From positions 62,001 through 126,000 of the forward strand of contig NZ_JAFFSU010000017.1 in NCBI RefSeq assembly GCF_017948455.1: a stretch of DNA of 64,000 nucleotides, written 5' to 3'. This document shows positions 56,901 to 64,000 of the stretch, piece by piece. How positions within the stretch are numbered: position 1 is the first letter of the stretch; every line of letters begins with the position of its first letter. Both the position numbers and the translations under genes were made by a program. The notes beneath the pieces are model-generated. The model ran no database searches, was not told where the DNA came from, and saw only the letters and a program-made list of their open reading frames with translations. Origin of the DNA: Streptomyces sp. GESEQ-4. GTDB taxonomy: Bacteria > Actinomycetota > Actinomycetes > Streptomycetales > Streptomycetaceae.

Positions 56901-57154
56901 TGCCGGTGATCAGCGGGACGGCGAAGGTCGGCAAGACGCTGAAGACGTCCAAGGGAACGTGGAATCTCAGCCCGACCTCCTACTCGTACCAGTGGTACGC
57001 GAACGGCACGGTGATCAGCGGGGCCACCAAGGCCACGCTGGTGCTGAAGTCGGCCCAGAAGGGCAAGAAGATCACCGTGAAGGTGATCGCGCACCGCGCG
57101 GGTCACAAGGACGGGTCTGCGGTGAGCAAGGCGACGAAGGCGGTCGTCAGGTGA
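53903..57154 (+). CDS. large secreted protein with seven Cys-rich modules, TIG and Ig-like repeats
   Basis: A 1083-residue exported protein with a TTG start at 53903 after AGGGGGGATCC. The signal peptide is about 1-43 (VVPAVFAALVSLLASLLTLT, cleavage near AAA-DG). Seven tandem modules of about 90-115 residues start at Cys 48, 158, 270, 370, 475, 589 and 698, each with about four Cys and an AGRYLL..DATGKxxC..GxYT pattern like pre-peptidase or adhesin domains. An IPT/TIG domain follows (about 811-895), then two Ig-like repeats (908-990 and 996-1083; SWSAAPTSYTYQWKANGQ and TSYSYQWYANGTVISGATK). No catalytic motif or wall anchor. It is likely an adhesin or matrix protein; the family is not known to me. 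Confidence 0.88.
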   Translation: MSDAGFRRSARRGRAAVVPAVFAALVSLLASLLTLTAVSPAAAADGDCAPLVLAPFGDPGDAVNKATIPVGESVCFTMSAPAAGRYLLSDGYGDSPNAQLFAADGTEVDCYDEQFSEGGHCDVPAPGDYTLKIVNSGWSDLTDAEFTVVPLSSATEGCYDPVSTAWDVPTPGRTSVGPLEIDCQAFEGEPGERVLLGRATEVYGGIVAWITDSTGARICPRITADDESTLSCVLPGEGPYRVISKVTDSERGFPAGYAVRVRSLSDPQGCRAAPVRPFGPAEGLDFQTNPCFTFTVGKAGRYLVHEVDEYSAGPVLVYDAVGKIACEQTDPCRLPAAGTYTAVLGRPLFDYPDYNSDDLVVLDRASDAGCVATETGVYRGELSTVGQYDCLTLDAPQGARIAALTPIAASGVDAEVEVVDRDGTVQCSGTELADGNCALTGTAPYRALVHTDDVGEDATGPYAIAFHRTDAANDCPVLPAGSFTADGAKAAFGTGDGVFSQCLTIPADAHTGAELFQLIGASGGVPAKFSVLDATGKKICDRTATVNGWTVCSLTPGQAHTVLVTGRDLAATYTLARRDVTASASSAGCATTAVGKVGGPSLGAAYGEPGTVNCHQVTTDAATDVLHMDVRDALGTANIAVFGGDGSSECSYRNRSCAVTGSTTHQVLVQTPATLKAAPAYRLDALRVATAAGPAPECTKVPSVSYGYGPVTGTLDEQHSAVCAVLPTAGFDRFDAEIADTTGATATAVPALYNAKWNNGCSWTSSGYACSAGGGTSGAAPSLFVLGLPETTSATSYSAKLACVSTLCGPDKVSVTGLSPTTGVGESKVKVTVTGTALGANTKVRLTRSGKTITAAADSVAADNRSVTATVDLTGAAAGDWNVSVLTTCCEHSRGTFTVTEPQLTNTGAPKVTGTAKVGAKVTADPGSWSAAPTSYTYQWKANGQAISGATAKTYTIASSVVAKKLTVTVTAVRSGWQSGTATSAAVTVAKGDAPKATKLPVISGTAKVGKTLKTSKGTWNLSPTSYSYQWYANGTVISGATKATLVLKSAQKGKKITVKVIAHRAGHKDGSAVSKATKAVVR

Positions 57155-57171
57155 GCTGACGCGGTGGCATG

Positions 57172-57205
57172 AGGGGGCGGCCCGGGTTCTCCGTGGCCGC
57201 CCCTC
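57172..57205 (+). terminator. terminator after the large secreted-protein gene
   Basis: GGGGGCGGCC and GGCCGCCCC with a 12-nt loop, 18 bp after the stop. One bulged G. The neighbour at 57246 converges on it. Confidence 0.7.
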
Positions 57206-57245
57206 GGCGTTCATGCCCTCAGAGCTGCGTCGCATTTCCTCCCGC

Positions 57246-58226
57246 TCATGGCTCCAGTACGACCTTCCCGGTGGTCCCGCGGTTCTCCAGCGCGCGGTGC
57301 GCGGCGGTGGCCTCGGTGAGTGGGAAGCGCTGTACGGCCGGGGTGAGGCGGCCTTCGGCGGCCTCGGCGAGGGCGCGGAGTTCGAGGGTGTGTATGGGGT
57401 TGGGGCCGCCCGCCTTCTGCATCATCACGGGCCCGAGGACCTGCTCGGTCACGCCTTCGACGACGTACGGGCTGCCGTCGTGAAGCCCCTCGCCGGACCA
57501 GCCGAAGACGAGGTGCTGTCCGCCGGGTCCGAGCAGGTCGACGGCCGCGCGGGCGGCGTCGCCGCCGACTCCGTCGAAGACGACGGTGGCGGCGCGTCCC
57601 CCGAGGTAGGCGCGGACCTTGTCCGGCCAGGCGGGGTCCTTGTAGTCGACGGCGAGATCGGCGCCGTTCGCCTGCACGCGGGCGACCTTCTCCGGGCCGC
57701 CCGCGAGGCCGATCACGGTGGCGCCGGCGTTGCGGGCGTACTGCACGAGCAGGGTGCCGATGCCGCCGGCCGCCGCGGGGATCACGGCCACCGAGTCGGG
57801 GCCGAGCTCGGTGAACTGCAGGATCCCCATCGTCGTACGGCCCGTGCCGATCATGGCGACGGCCTGCGCGAAGTCCAGGCGCTCGGGGATCTCGTGGACG
57901 CGGTCGACGTCGGTGACGGCCAGTTCGGCGTAGCCACCCGGCGCGAAGCCGAGGTGGGCGACCACGCGCTTGCCGAGCCACAGCGCCGCGACACCCTCGC
58001 CGAGGGACTCGACGACACCGGCGACCTCGCGGCCGGGGATGGTGGGCAGGGGCGAGGCTTCGGGCGCGGGCCCTCGCATGCCCTCGCGCAGGGCGGTGTC
58101 GAGGAGGTGGACTCCGGCCGCTTTCACGGCGATACGGACCTGGCCCGGGCCCGGCAGCGGGTCCGGGACCTCTTCGTAGGTGAGGTTCTCGGCCGGGCCG
58201 AAGGTGTGCAGGCGGATGGCGTGCAT
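57246..58226 (-). CDS. quinone oxidoreductase-like MDR protein
   Basis: A 326-residue zinc-independent medium-chain dehydrogenase/reductase. GPGQVRIAVKAAGVHLLDTA near residue 35, IPGREVAGVVESLGEGV, then the NADPH loop VIPAAAGGIGTLLVQYARNA (about 150) and VVFDGVGGDAARAAVDLL. It ends TEATAAHRALENRGTTGKVV. It lacks the zinc-lobe Cys cluster of true ADHs. It likely reduces quinones or activated alkenes with NADPH. ATG at 58226 follows GAGGAGCGCGCC. Confidence 0.94.
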   Translation of the reverse strand: MHAIRLHTFGPAENLTYEEVPDPLPGPGQVRIAVKAAGVHLLDTALREGMRGPAPEASPLPTIPGREVAGVVESLGEGVAALWLGKRVVAHLGFAPGGYAELAVTDVDRVHEIPERLDFAQAVAMIGTGRTTMGILQFTELGPDSVAVIPAAAGGIGTLLVQYARNAGATVIGLAGGPEKVARVQANGADLAVDYKDPAWPDKVRAYLGGRAATVVFDGVGGDAARAAVDLLGPGGQHLVFGWSGEGLHDGSPYVVEGVTEQVLGPVMMQKAGGPNPIHTLELRALAEAAEGRLTPAVQRFPLTEATAAHRALENRGTTGKVVLEP

Positions 58227-58305
58227 GGCGCGCTCCTCGTGTGATCGCTCTGTGATCGACCCGTACGGCGATTCGATCGCTCTGTATGGCGCTCACTCTT
58301 CAACC

Positions 58306-59469
58306 TCAAGCTTGCTTGAGGTCAAGGGCGTTGTGTCGGCCGAGGGCCAGTGACACCGCGGTGAGCGCGCTGTTGAAGGAGACCTCGGACAGCACGCCCG
58401 GCGCGGCGACCTGGTCGCCCGCGAGATAGACGCCGGCCCCGCGGTCGACGGCCGGCCGGTCGCGCCAGCTGGTGCCGGGCAGGTCGACGGCGCCCGTACG
58501 GCCGTTCGCCACGGCCTCGCGCCGCCAGGTGACGCGCTCGCGCCAGCCCTCGAAGGCCATGTCGAGCAGCCGCTCGGCACGGGCGATCCCGTCGGCCCGT
58601 GACTCGTGCGGGGCGATCGGGATCTGCCCCTGGATGAGCTGCTCACCGGCCGGCGCCAGCGAACGGTCCTGCGCGGTGAACCGTTCCAGCCAGCCGGGGG
58701 AGTCCAGGTCGGAGACGACGAAGGCGTCCCCGCGCCGGGTCCGCACCGCGAGGTCGATCAGGGCCGTACGCCCGCTCGTCCACGTCAGGGAGTCGTCCTT
58801 CAGCAGGCTGCGAGCGGAGTCGAGGGAGGTCGCGACGACGACGGGCGTGTCGGTCGGCAGGGTGTCGACGCGGGACAGCGTCTCCATCCGCACACCCAGA
58901 TTCCACGCCCGGGCGGCCATCCGGTCGATGAGCGTGGCCCAGCCGCCGCGCGGATAGTGCGCCTCCGGAGGCAGCTTCGTGGCACGCCGCAGCCGCTCCT
59001 GCACGAAGGCGGCCGACAGGCTGCCGGGGTCGTGATGGAAGAGCGCGACGGCGGAGTAGTGCGCGGCGGCACGGGCCCCCTCCTCACCCGCCTCCCGCTC
59101 GGCCCACGTCATGAAGTCGACGTCGACAGGCGCCTGTTGCGCGCTGCGGCGGAGCAGCTTGAGCATCGCGAACGGTGGGGTGCGGCGCAGCACGCCGTGG
59201 TGCTTCAGCCGCAGCCGGGCCGCCTCCAGGGGCGGGATCGGGGCGAGCGGCCCGATCAGGTCGCGCTGCCGGAGCCAGGCCCAGTGCGGGCCGCCGCTGT
59301 AGAGGGCGTGCGGGCCTTCGTTCGTCCGGTACGGCCCCTCCGCGGTCCGCGCCCGCCCGCCGAGGGTGTGATGCGCTTCGTGCATGGTGACCTTGGCGCC
59401 TGCCTCCGCGGCCGTGATGGCCGCGGTGAGTCCGGCGAAGCCGCCGCCGATGACGGTGATGCGGTGCAT
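58306..59469 (-). CDS. FAD/NAD(P)-binding oxidoreductase (phytoene desaturase/MAO-like)
   Basis: A 387-residue flavoprotein. RITVIGGGFAGLTAAITAAE binds FAD at the N-terminus. HEAHHTLGGRARTAEGPYRT is the GGR motif of MAO/CrtI-type enzymes. The C-terminal GDQVAAPGVLSEVSFNSALT is the second flavin contact. It is shorter than CrtI desaturases (about 490). Substrate unknown. ATG at 59469. Its gene ends 79 bp before the MDR gene on the same strand, so they may be co-transcribed. Confidence 0.92.
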   Translation of the reverse strand: MHRITVIGGGFAGLTAAITAAEAGAKVTMHEAHHTLGGRARTAEGPYRTNEGPHALYSGGPHWAWLRQRDLIGPLAPIPPLEAARLRLKHHGVLRRTPPFAMLKLLRRSAQQAPVDVDFMTWAEREAGEEGARAAAHYSAVALFHHDPGSLSAAFVQERLRRATKLPPEAHYPRGGWATLIDRMAARAWNLGVRMETLSRVDTLPTDTPVVVATSLDSARSLLKDDSLTWTSGRTALIDLAVRTRRGDAFVVSDLDSPGWLERFTAQDRSLAPAGEQLIQGQIPIAPHESRADGIARAERLLDMAFEGWRERVTWRREAVANGRTGAVDLPGTSWRDRPAVDRGAGVYLAGDQVAAPGVLSEVSFNSALTAVSLALGRHNALDLKQA

Positions 59470-59683
59470 GGCTGGGGGTCTCCCTCTGGTTGGGCTCCGG
59501 TTGGGTCGCCTTTCTGGGAGTACGACGGTCGGAGGGGGCCGGAACGTGACATGGCGGGCTGCGTGGGTGGGGTTTTCGCAGGTCAGGTGGATTGTCAGTG
59601 GTGGGGTGCAGCATGGGGGGTGGTACGGGCGCGGTACGGGTTCGGTACGGGCGGTCTGGTGCGTGAGTGACGGGAGGCAGGGC

Positions 59684-60352
59684 GTGGCGAAGAAGGTCGG
59701 GGCCGTGAAGGGGGCGCGGCGGCCGGAGGTGCGGTTGCCGGCGCTGGAGCCGTTCGGGGACGGGGAGTTGGAGCCGGACGGGGATTACGACGGGCTGGAG
59801 TTCCGGGAGTCCGACCTCGCCGGGCAGGACGGCGGGGGCGCCCGTTTCATGGACTGCGCGCTGACGGGCTGCGCGCTGGACGAGACACGGCTGCACCACG
59901 CCCGCTTCCTCGACGCGGTCCTCACCGCCCCGCGGGGCGTCGGCACGAACCTCGCGGAGTCGACCCTGCGCGACGTCGAAGTGCTGGACGCCCGGCTCGG
60001 CGGAACCCAACTGCACGGCGCTGTCCTGGAACGCGTCGTCATCCGCGGCGGCAAGATCGACTACCTGAACCTGCGCGCCGCCCGCCTCAGAGACGTCGTC
60101 TTCGAGAACTGCGTCCTGGTCGAACCCGACTTCGGCGGCGCTCGCCTGGAGCGCGTGGAGTTCCCCGGCTGCGTCCTCAAGGAGGCCGACTTCACCTCGG
60201 CGACGCTGCTGGACGTCGACCTGAGGGAAGCGGCGGAACTGGGCATCGCACGGGGGATCGGCCGACTGTCGGGGGCGGTGATCAGCACGGGCCAACTGCT
60301 GGATCTGGCGGGGGCGTTGGCGGGGGAGTTGGGGATTCGGGTGGAGGGGTGA
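59684..60352 (+). CDS. pentapeptide-repeat protein
   Basis: A 222-residue protein. GTG at 59684 follows GGGAGGCAGGGC. From residue 40, five-residue turns of A(D/N)LxX type repeat: ESDLAGQ, ARFMDCALTGCALDETRLHHARF, STLRDVEVLDARLGG, and VFENCVLVEPDFGGARLERV. This gives a right-handed quadrilateral helix, as in Qnr and MfpA. DNA mimicry and gyrase protection are known for some members only. No membrane helix. Upstream in-frame extension to 59384 overlaps the neighbour and is unlikely. Confidence 0.9.
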   Translation: MAKKVGAVKGARRPEVRLPALEPFGDGELEPDGDYDGLEFRESDLAGQDGGGARFMDCALTGCALDETRLHHARFLDAVLTAPRGVGTNLAESTLRDVEVLDARLGGTQLHGAVLERVVIRGGKIDYLNLRAARLRDVVFENCVLVEPDFGGARLERVEFPGCVLKEADFTSATLLDVDLREAAELGIARGIGRLSGAVISTGQLLDLAGALAGELGIRVEG

Positions 60353-60403
60353 CGGGGAGAGGGGCGCGGTACGGGGCGGACCCGGGGTAGGCACGCAGCC
60401 TCA

Positions 60404-60409
60404 TACGAT
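60404..60409 (+). promoter_or_regulatory. -10 element of a leaderless promoter (GNAT gene)
   Basis: TACGAT followed by 6 nt and the GTG at 60416. No ribosome-binding site is visible. Confidence 0.5.
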
Positions 60410-60415
60410 GGGCCG

Positions 60416-60982
60416 GTGCCCGACACCGTCGTACTCACCGCTGAAGCGACACCGTCGCTGCCCGCCCTCATCCTGCGCCCCTGGTGCGTCGACGACGTCC
60501 CCGCCCTGGTCGAGGCGGGCCGGGATCCCGCTTTGCGGCACTGGACGAGCCTCGCCGTGGAGAACGAGGCCGACGCGCTGAGGTGGGTGCGGGGTCAGGA
60601 GCGGGGATGGGCGGCCGGTGACCGGTTCGGCTTCGCGGTCCTGGAGACGCAACCCGGAGCAGATCAGCGGCAGTTGGTCGGCTATGTGGTGCTCAAGGAC
60701 GTGACTCCGGGGAAGCCGTCGGCCGAGGTGGGCTACTGGACCGCGGCGCGTGCCCGTGGACGCGGAGTAGCGTCCCGGGCTCTGGAAGCCGTCACCGCGT
60801 GGGCCTTCGGGCACCTGGGTGCCGACCACCTCGTACGTCTGGAGCTCCTGCACCAGGCCGACAACCTGGCTTCGTGCCGGGTGGCGCACAAGAGCGGCTA
60901 CGACTTCGACCGCCTCCTGCCCGCCGCGCCGCCGTCCTTCCCACTCGACGGTCATCTGCACTCACGGCGCAGGGGCGACTGA
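60416..60982 (+). CDS. GNAT acetyltransferase (RimJ/RimL-like)
   Basis: A 188-residue GNAT protein. LPALILRPWCVDDVPALVEA is the N-terminal part. SAEVGYWTAARARGRGVASR (acetyl-CoA loop RxxGxG) and LELLHQADNLASCRVAHKSG are RimJ/RimL-like. A protein-alpha-amine or small-molecule acceptor is possible. GTG at 60416 is supported by the -10 box. It converges on the gene at 61032. Confidence 0.92.
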   Translation: MPDTVVLTAEATPSLPALILRPWCVDDVPALVEAGRDPALRHWTSLAVENEADALRWVRGQERGWAAGDRFGFAVLETQPGADQRQLVGYVVLKDVTPGKPSAEVGYWTAARARGRGVASRALEAVTAWAFGHLGADHLVRLELLHQADNLASCRVAHKSGYDFDRLLPAAPPSFPLDGHLHSRRRGD

Positions 60983-61031
60983 GAGACGCTGCCCGCCGTG
61001 GCGGTAGAGCTGCGGCAATCGCCGCCGCGGC

Positions 61032-61532
61032 TCACCCCACCCGCGGGAACTTCGCCTGCAGGGTCCAGATCGCCGGGTTCTCCGCCAGGTCGTCGTGCAG
61101 ATCGCACAGGTCGGCGATCAGGTCGTGGAGGAAGTCCCGTGCCTCGCGCCGCAGCTCGGCGTGGGAGAAGCTCAGGGGCGGCTCCTCCGCCGGCATCCAG
61201 TCGGCCTCGATGTCCACCCACCCGAAGCGGCGCTCGAAGAACAGGCGGTCGGTGGACTCGGTGAAGTCGAGTTCCGCCCGCTGGGGGCGGGAGGCCCGGG
61301 AGCCGGCCGGATCCCGGTCGATCCGCTCGACGATGTCGCACAGCGCCCACGCGAAGTCGAGCACCGGCACCCATCCCCAGGCTGTGGACAACTCCCGGTC
61401 CGCCTTGGTGTCGGCGAGATAGACGTCCCCGCAGAACAGATCGTGCCGCAGCGCCCGGACGTCCGCGCGCCGGTAGTCGGTCTGGGGCGGATCGGGGAAA
61501 CGGGTGGAAAGGGCGTAGCCGATGTCGAGCAC
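61032..61532 (-). CDS. hypothetical protein
   Basis: A 166-residue cytosolic protein rich in Asp, Trp and Arg. MLDIGYALSTRFPDPPQTDY, then CGDVYLADTKADRELSTAWGW and FFERRFGWVDIEADWMPAEE, and a C-terminal helix ARDFLHDLIADLCDLHDDLA. The family is common in Streptomyces without a known role; it may be an immunity-type fold. GTG at 61532. Divergent from the M1 peptidase gene by 38 bp. Confidence 0.75.
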   Translation of the reverse strand: MLDIGYALSTRFPDPPQTDYRRADVRALRHDLFCGDVYLADTKADRELSTAWGWVPVLDFAWALCDIVERIDRDPAGSRASRPQRAELDFTESTDRLFFERRFGWVDIEADWMPAEEPPLSFSHAELRREARDFLHDLIADLCDLHDDLAENPAIWTLQAKFPRVG

Positions 61533-61557
61533 GTACGCGATGGTGTCACGGCCCGCC

Positions 61558-61563
61558 TAGGAT
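61558..61563 (+). promoter_or_regulatory. -10 element of a leaderless promoter (M1 peptidase gene)
   Basis: TAGGAT followed by 7 nt and the GTG at 61571. Confidence 0.45.
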
Positions 61564-61570
61564 CCTTGAC

Positions 61571-62980
61571 GTGTCCCGATCCGCACCCGTTGTCCCGACC
61601 TGCGCGCTTGCCCTGCTCGCCCTCGCGTCGACCGCATGCGGCGGTGGAGTCGTCGGCACCCCCGGCGGCTCGGGCCTCGGCGACCCGTACTTCCCGAAGG
61701 CGGGCAACGACGGCTACGACGTCACGCACTACGGCCTGACCCTCGACTACGTCCCCGAGAGGCAGCACCTCACCGGCACCGCCGAGATCACGGCGACGGC
61801 CACCCAGGACCTCTCCGCCCTCAACCTCGATCTCAAGGGCCTGGACGTCGAATCCGTCACCGTGGACACCGAGCCCGCCCGCTGGAACCGCACCGGCCAG
61901 GAACTGACCGTCCGCCCGCGCCACGACCTGGACGACCAGGACACCTTCCGCATCACCGTCCGTTACTCCGGCACCCCCGAGACGATCACCGACCCGGACG
62001 GCTCGGAGGAGGGCTGGCTGCCCACCGAGGACGGCGCCCTGGCGCTTGGCGAACCGACGGGCTCCATGGCCTGGTTCCCCGGCAATCACCACCCGTCCGA
62101 CAAGGCGGCGTACGACATCGAAGTCACCGTGCCGAAGGGGCTGCACGCCGTCTCCAACGGGGAGCTGACCAACGAGACGACCCGGGACGGCCGTACGACC
62201 TTCACCTGGCACACCGCCGAGCCCGTGCCGAGCCACGCCGCCACGCTCGCCGTCGGCCGCTACGACATCAGCCGCACCACCGTCGCGGACGACCTGCCGG
62301 CGTACACGGCCGTGGACCCCCGCCAGACCAAGGCGAGCCGGGAGGTGCTGGGGCAGCTCCCCGAGATCATGGAGTGGGCCGAGAACAGCTTCGGCCCGTA
62401 CCCCTTCTCCTCCACCGGGGCGATCATCGAGCGCGAGGACGACATCGGCTACGCCCTGGAGACCCAGAACCGGCCCGTCTTCCCCGGCGCCCCCGACACG
62501 GAACTCCTCGTCCACGAACTCGCCCACCAGTGGTACGGCGACTCCGTCTCCCCGAAGACCTGGCGGGACATGTGGCTCAACGAGGGCTTCGCGACCTACG
62601 CCGAGTGGCTGTGGCAGGAGGACCACGACGGCGAGACCGCCCAGCAGATCTTCGACCAGCTCTACGCGGGCGACTACTACGACGACCCCGAGGACAACGA
62701 GGCGATCTGGGCCTTCCCGCCCGGCAAGCCGACCGACGCCGCGCACATCTCCGACCCCCCTGTCTACGTACGCGGCGCGATGGTCCTCCACAAGATCCGG
62801 GAGACGGTCGGCGACGACACGTTCTACGAGATCATCCAGGGCTGGGCCGCCACCCACCGCCACGGCAACGCGGACACCGACGACTTCACGGCGTACGTCG
62901 AGCGGCAGGCCCCGGACCAGGACTTCACGCCGGTCTGGGAGGAGTGGCTGTACGGCGAGGGCAGGCCGGACCAGCCCTGA
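61571..62980 (+). CDS. M1-family metallopeptidase lipoprotein
   Basis: A 469-residue exported zinc peptidase. A lipobox ASTAC at about residue 23 marks a lipoprotein. The N-terminal beta domain (50-220) has YDVTHYGLTLDYVPERQHLTG, and the catalytic part has LLVHELAHQWYGDSVSPKTW (HExxH), WLNEGFATYAEWLWQ (third zinc ligand Glu) and YVRGAMVLHKIRE with the catalytic Tyr. It is much shorter than full aminopeptidase N (about 850) because the C-terminal helical domain is missing. The GAMEN motif is replaced by IGYALETQNRP. It cleaves peptides at the outer membrane face. Confidence 0.95.
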   Translation: MSRSAPVVPTCALALLALASTACGGGVVGTPGGSGLGDPYFPKAGNDGYDVTHYGLTLDYVPERQHLTGTAEITATATQDLSALNLDLKGLDVESVTVDTEPARWNRTGQELTVRPRHDLDDQDTFRITVRYSGTPETITDPDGSEEGWLPTEDGALALGEPTGSMAWFPGNHHPSDKAAYDIEVTVPKGLHAVSNGELTNETTRDGRTTFTWHTAEPVPSHAATLAVGRYDISRTTVADDLPAYTAVDPRQTKASREVLGQLPEIMEWAENSFGPYPFSSTGAIIEREDDIGYALETQNRPVFPGAPDTELLVHELAHQWYGDSVSPKTWRDMWLNEGFATYAEWLWQEDHDGETAQQIFDQLYAGDYYDDPEDNEAIWAFPPGKPTDAAHISDPPVYVRGAMVLHKIRETVGDDTFYEIIQGWAATHRHGNADTDDFTAYVERQAPDQDFTPVWEEWLYGEGRPDQP

Positions 62981-63039
62981 CGTCATACGATGGGAATCTC
63001 CCGTAAACAGTGACAAAAGGGTGCGGAGGGGTGCTGCAC

Positions 63040-64000
63040 GTGCGATCCATCTGGAACGGCGCCATCTCGTTCGGCCTGGTCAGCATCCCGATCAAGCTGG
63101 TGAACGCCACCGAGAGCCACTCGATCTCCTTCCGCCAGATCCATACGGAGGACGGCGGCCGTATCCGCTACCGCAAGGTCTGCGAACTGGAGGACCGCGA
63201 GGTCACGCAGGGGGAGATCGGCAAGGCGTACGAGGACGCGGACGGCTCGCTCATCCCGATCACCGACGAGGACCTGTCCCACCTCCCGCTCCCCACCGCC
63301 AAGACGATCGAGATCGTGGCGTTCGTGCCGAACGACCGGATCGACCCGCTCCAGATGGACGCCGCGTACTACCTCGCGGCCAGCGGCGCCCCGGCCGCCA
63401 AGCCGTACACGCTGCTGCGCGAGGCACTCAAACGGAGCAACAAGGTCGCCATCGCGAAATTCGCCCTGCGCGGGCGGGAGCGGCTGGGCATGCTGCGGGT
63501 GGTCGACGACGCGATCGCCATGCACGGGCTGCTGTGGCCGGACGAGGTCCGCGCCCCAGAGGGCGTCGCCCCGGACACCGGAGTCACGGTCCGCGACAAG
63601 GAGCTGGACCTCGCGGACGCCCTGATGGACACCCTCGGCGAGGTCGAGCTCGAGGATCTGCACGACGAGTACCGCGAGGCCGTCGAGGAGGTCATCGCCG
63701 CGAAGGCCGCCGGCGAGGCGCCGCCCGAGGCCCCCGAGCCCGCGAAGGGCGGCAAGGTCCTGGACCTCATGGCCGCCCTGGAGAAGAGCGTCCGGGACGC
63801 GAAGGAGTCCCGCGGCGAGGCGCCGGAAGAGGAACCCGCCCAGGTCAAACGCCTCCCGTCCCGCAAAACCGCCCGCGCCGCCCCCAAACAGCCGGCCGGC
63901 AAGAAGTCGACGGCGGCCAAGAAGACGGCCGCGAAGAAGACAGCCTCCGCGAAGAAGACGACGGCCAAGTCGGCGCAGGGGGCGAAGAAGTCGACGGCTG
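63040..64000 (+). CDS. ku: DNA end-binding protein Ku (3' end beyond window)
   Basis: The frame is open to the right edge; 320 residues are visible. The Ku core begins VRSIWNGAISFGLVSIPIKL, typical of bacterial Ku. YLAASGAPAAKPYTLLREAL and LRGRERLGMLRVVDDAIAMH follow in the DNA-ring domain. After residue 255 the tail is Lys/Ala-rich (KKTAAKKTASAKKTTAK), as in the extended Ku of streptomycetes that helps bind DNA and ligase. It works with LigD in end joining. GTG at 63040 follows GGAGGG by 9 nt; a GTG at 63031 is an alternative. Confidence 0.95.
   Translation, partial: MRSIWNGAISFGLVSIPIKLVNATESHSISFRQIHTEDGGRIRYRKVCELEDREVTQGEIGKAYEDADGSLIPITDEDLSHLPLPTAKTIEIVAFVPNDRIDPLQMDAAYYLAASGAPAAKPYTLLREALKRSNKVAIAKFALRGRERLGMLRVVDDAIAMHGLLWPDEVRAPEGVAPDTGVTVRDKELDLADALMDTLGEVELEDLHDEYREAVEEVIAAKAAGEAPPEAPEPAKGGKVLDLMAALEKSVRDAKESRGEAPEEEPAQVKRLPSRKTARAAPKQPAGKKSTAAKKTAAKKTASAKKTTAKSAQGAKKSTA

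Overview
This window is a piece of a Streptomyces chromosome. The evidence is the very high GC content with strong third-position bias, the mycothiol gene mshA, a PhoU/PhoR/PhoP set with an 11-bp PHO-box repeat, the sugar-importer ATPase msiK, GTG and TTG starts, many leaderless promoters, and dispersed intergenic repeats that I recognise from streptomycetes.

Layout. 1-1.6 kb: small accessory genes (a DUF5958 protein and an SMI1/KNR4 protein). 1.7-9.4 kb: an XRE regulator, a HbhA-like coiled-coil protein, a DUF2516 membrane protein, a receiver-PP2C phosphatase, an NlpC/P60 hydrolase, a methyltransferase, mshA and a YbjN protein. 9.5-16.6 kb: a Tat-exported pectate-lyase-like protein, an AraC regulator with a DUF2000 gene, an MFS transporter, gpmA, a RibD/DHFR-like protein, a VOC protein and a nickel-binding-like DUF4242 protein. 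An overlooked 54-residue cysteine-rich peptide sits beside the last of these. 17-28.6 kb: conserved core (phoU | phoR-phoP, DUF461 lipoprotein, carD, ispD-ispF, cysS, rlmB, a DoxX protein, a sugar nucleotidyltransferase). 28.7-33.2 kb: msiK and an ArsR/P1B-4 metal-efflux pair.

33.1-47.4 kb is the accessory and most interesting part. It starts with a four-gene minus-strand operon: WS/DGAT-like acyltransferase, acyl carrier protein, ketosynthase, second WS/DGAT-like acyltransferase. Next come nine small secreted proteins (37.4-42.6 kb). They share a signal-peptide type but fall into three cysteine-containing families plus Pro-rich proteins. Then comes a tailoring module: O-methyltransferase, SDR, NTF2-like protein, a second O-methyltransferase and an AraC regulator. 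The ACP/ketosynthase/acyltransferase set probably assembles an acyl ester or a related lipid. The secreted proteins look like surface or matrix components. A shared promoter motif, GTCRCYCRTTTGC, suggests co-regulation of part of the block. No function for this block is known to me.

47.5-64 kb: hypothetical genes, a secreted peptidoglycan-binding protein, tRNA-Thr(UGU), a peroxiredoxin-like protein that has lost its catalytic centre facing a TetR gene with twin operators, GNAT proteins, an APH(6)-type kinase, two flavin oxidoreductases, a 1083-residue secreted protein with seven Cys-rich modules, a quinone-oxidoreductase-like protein, a pentapeptide-repeat protein, an M1 metallopeptidase lipoprotein, and the start of Ku, which runs off the right edge.
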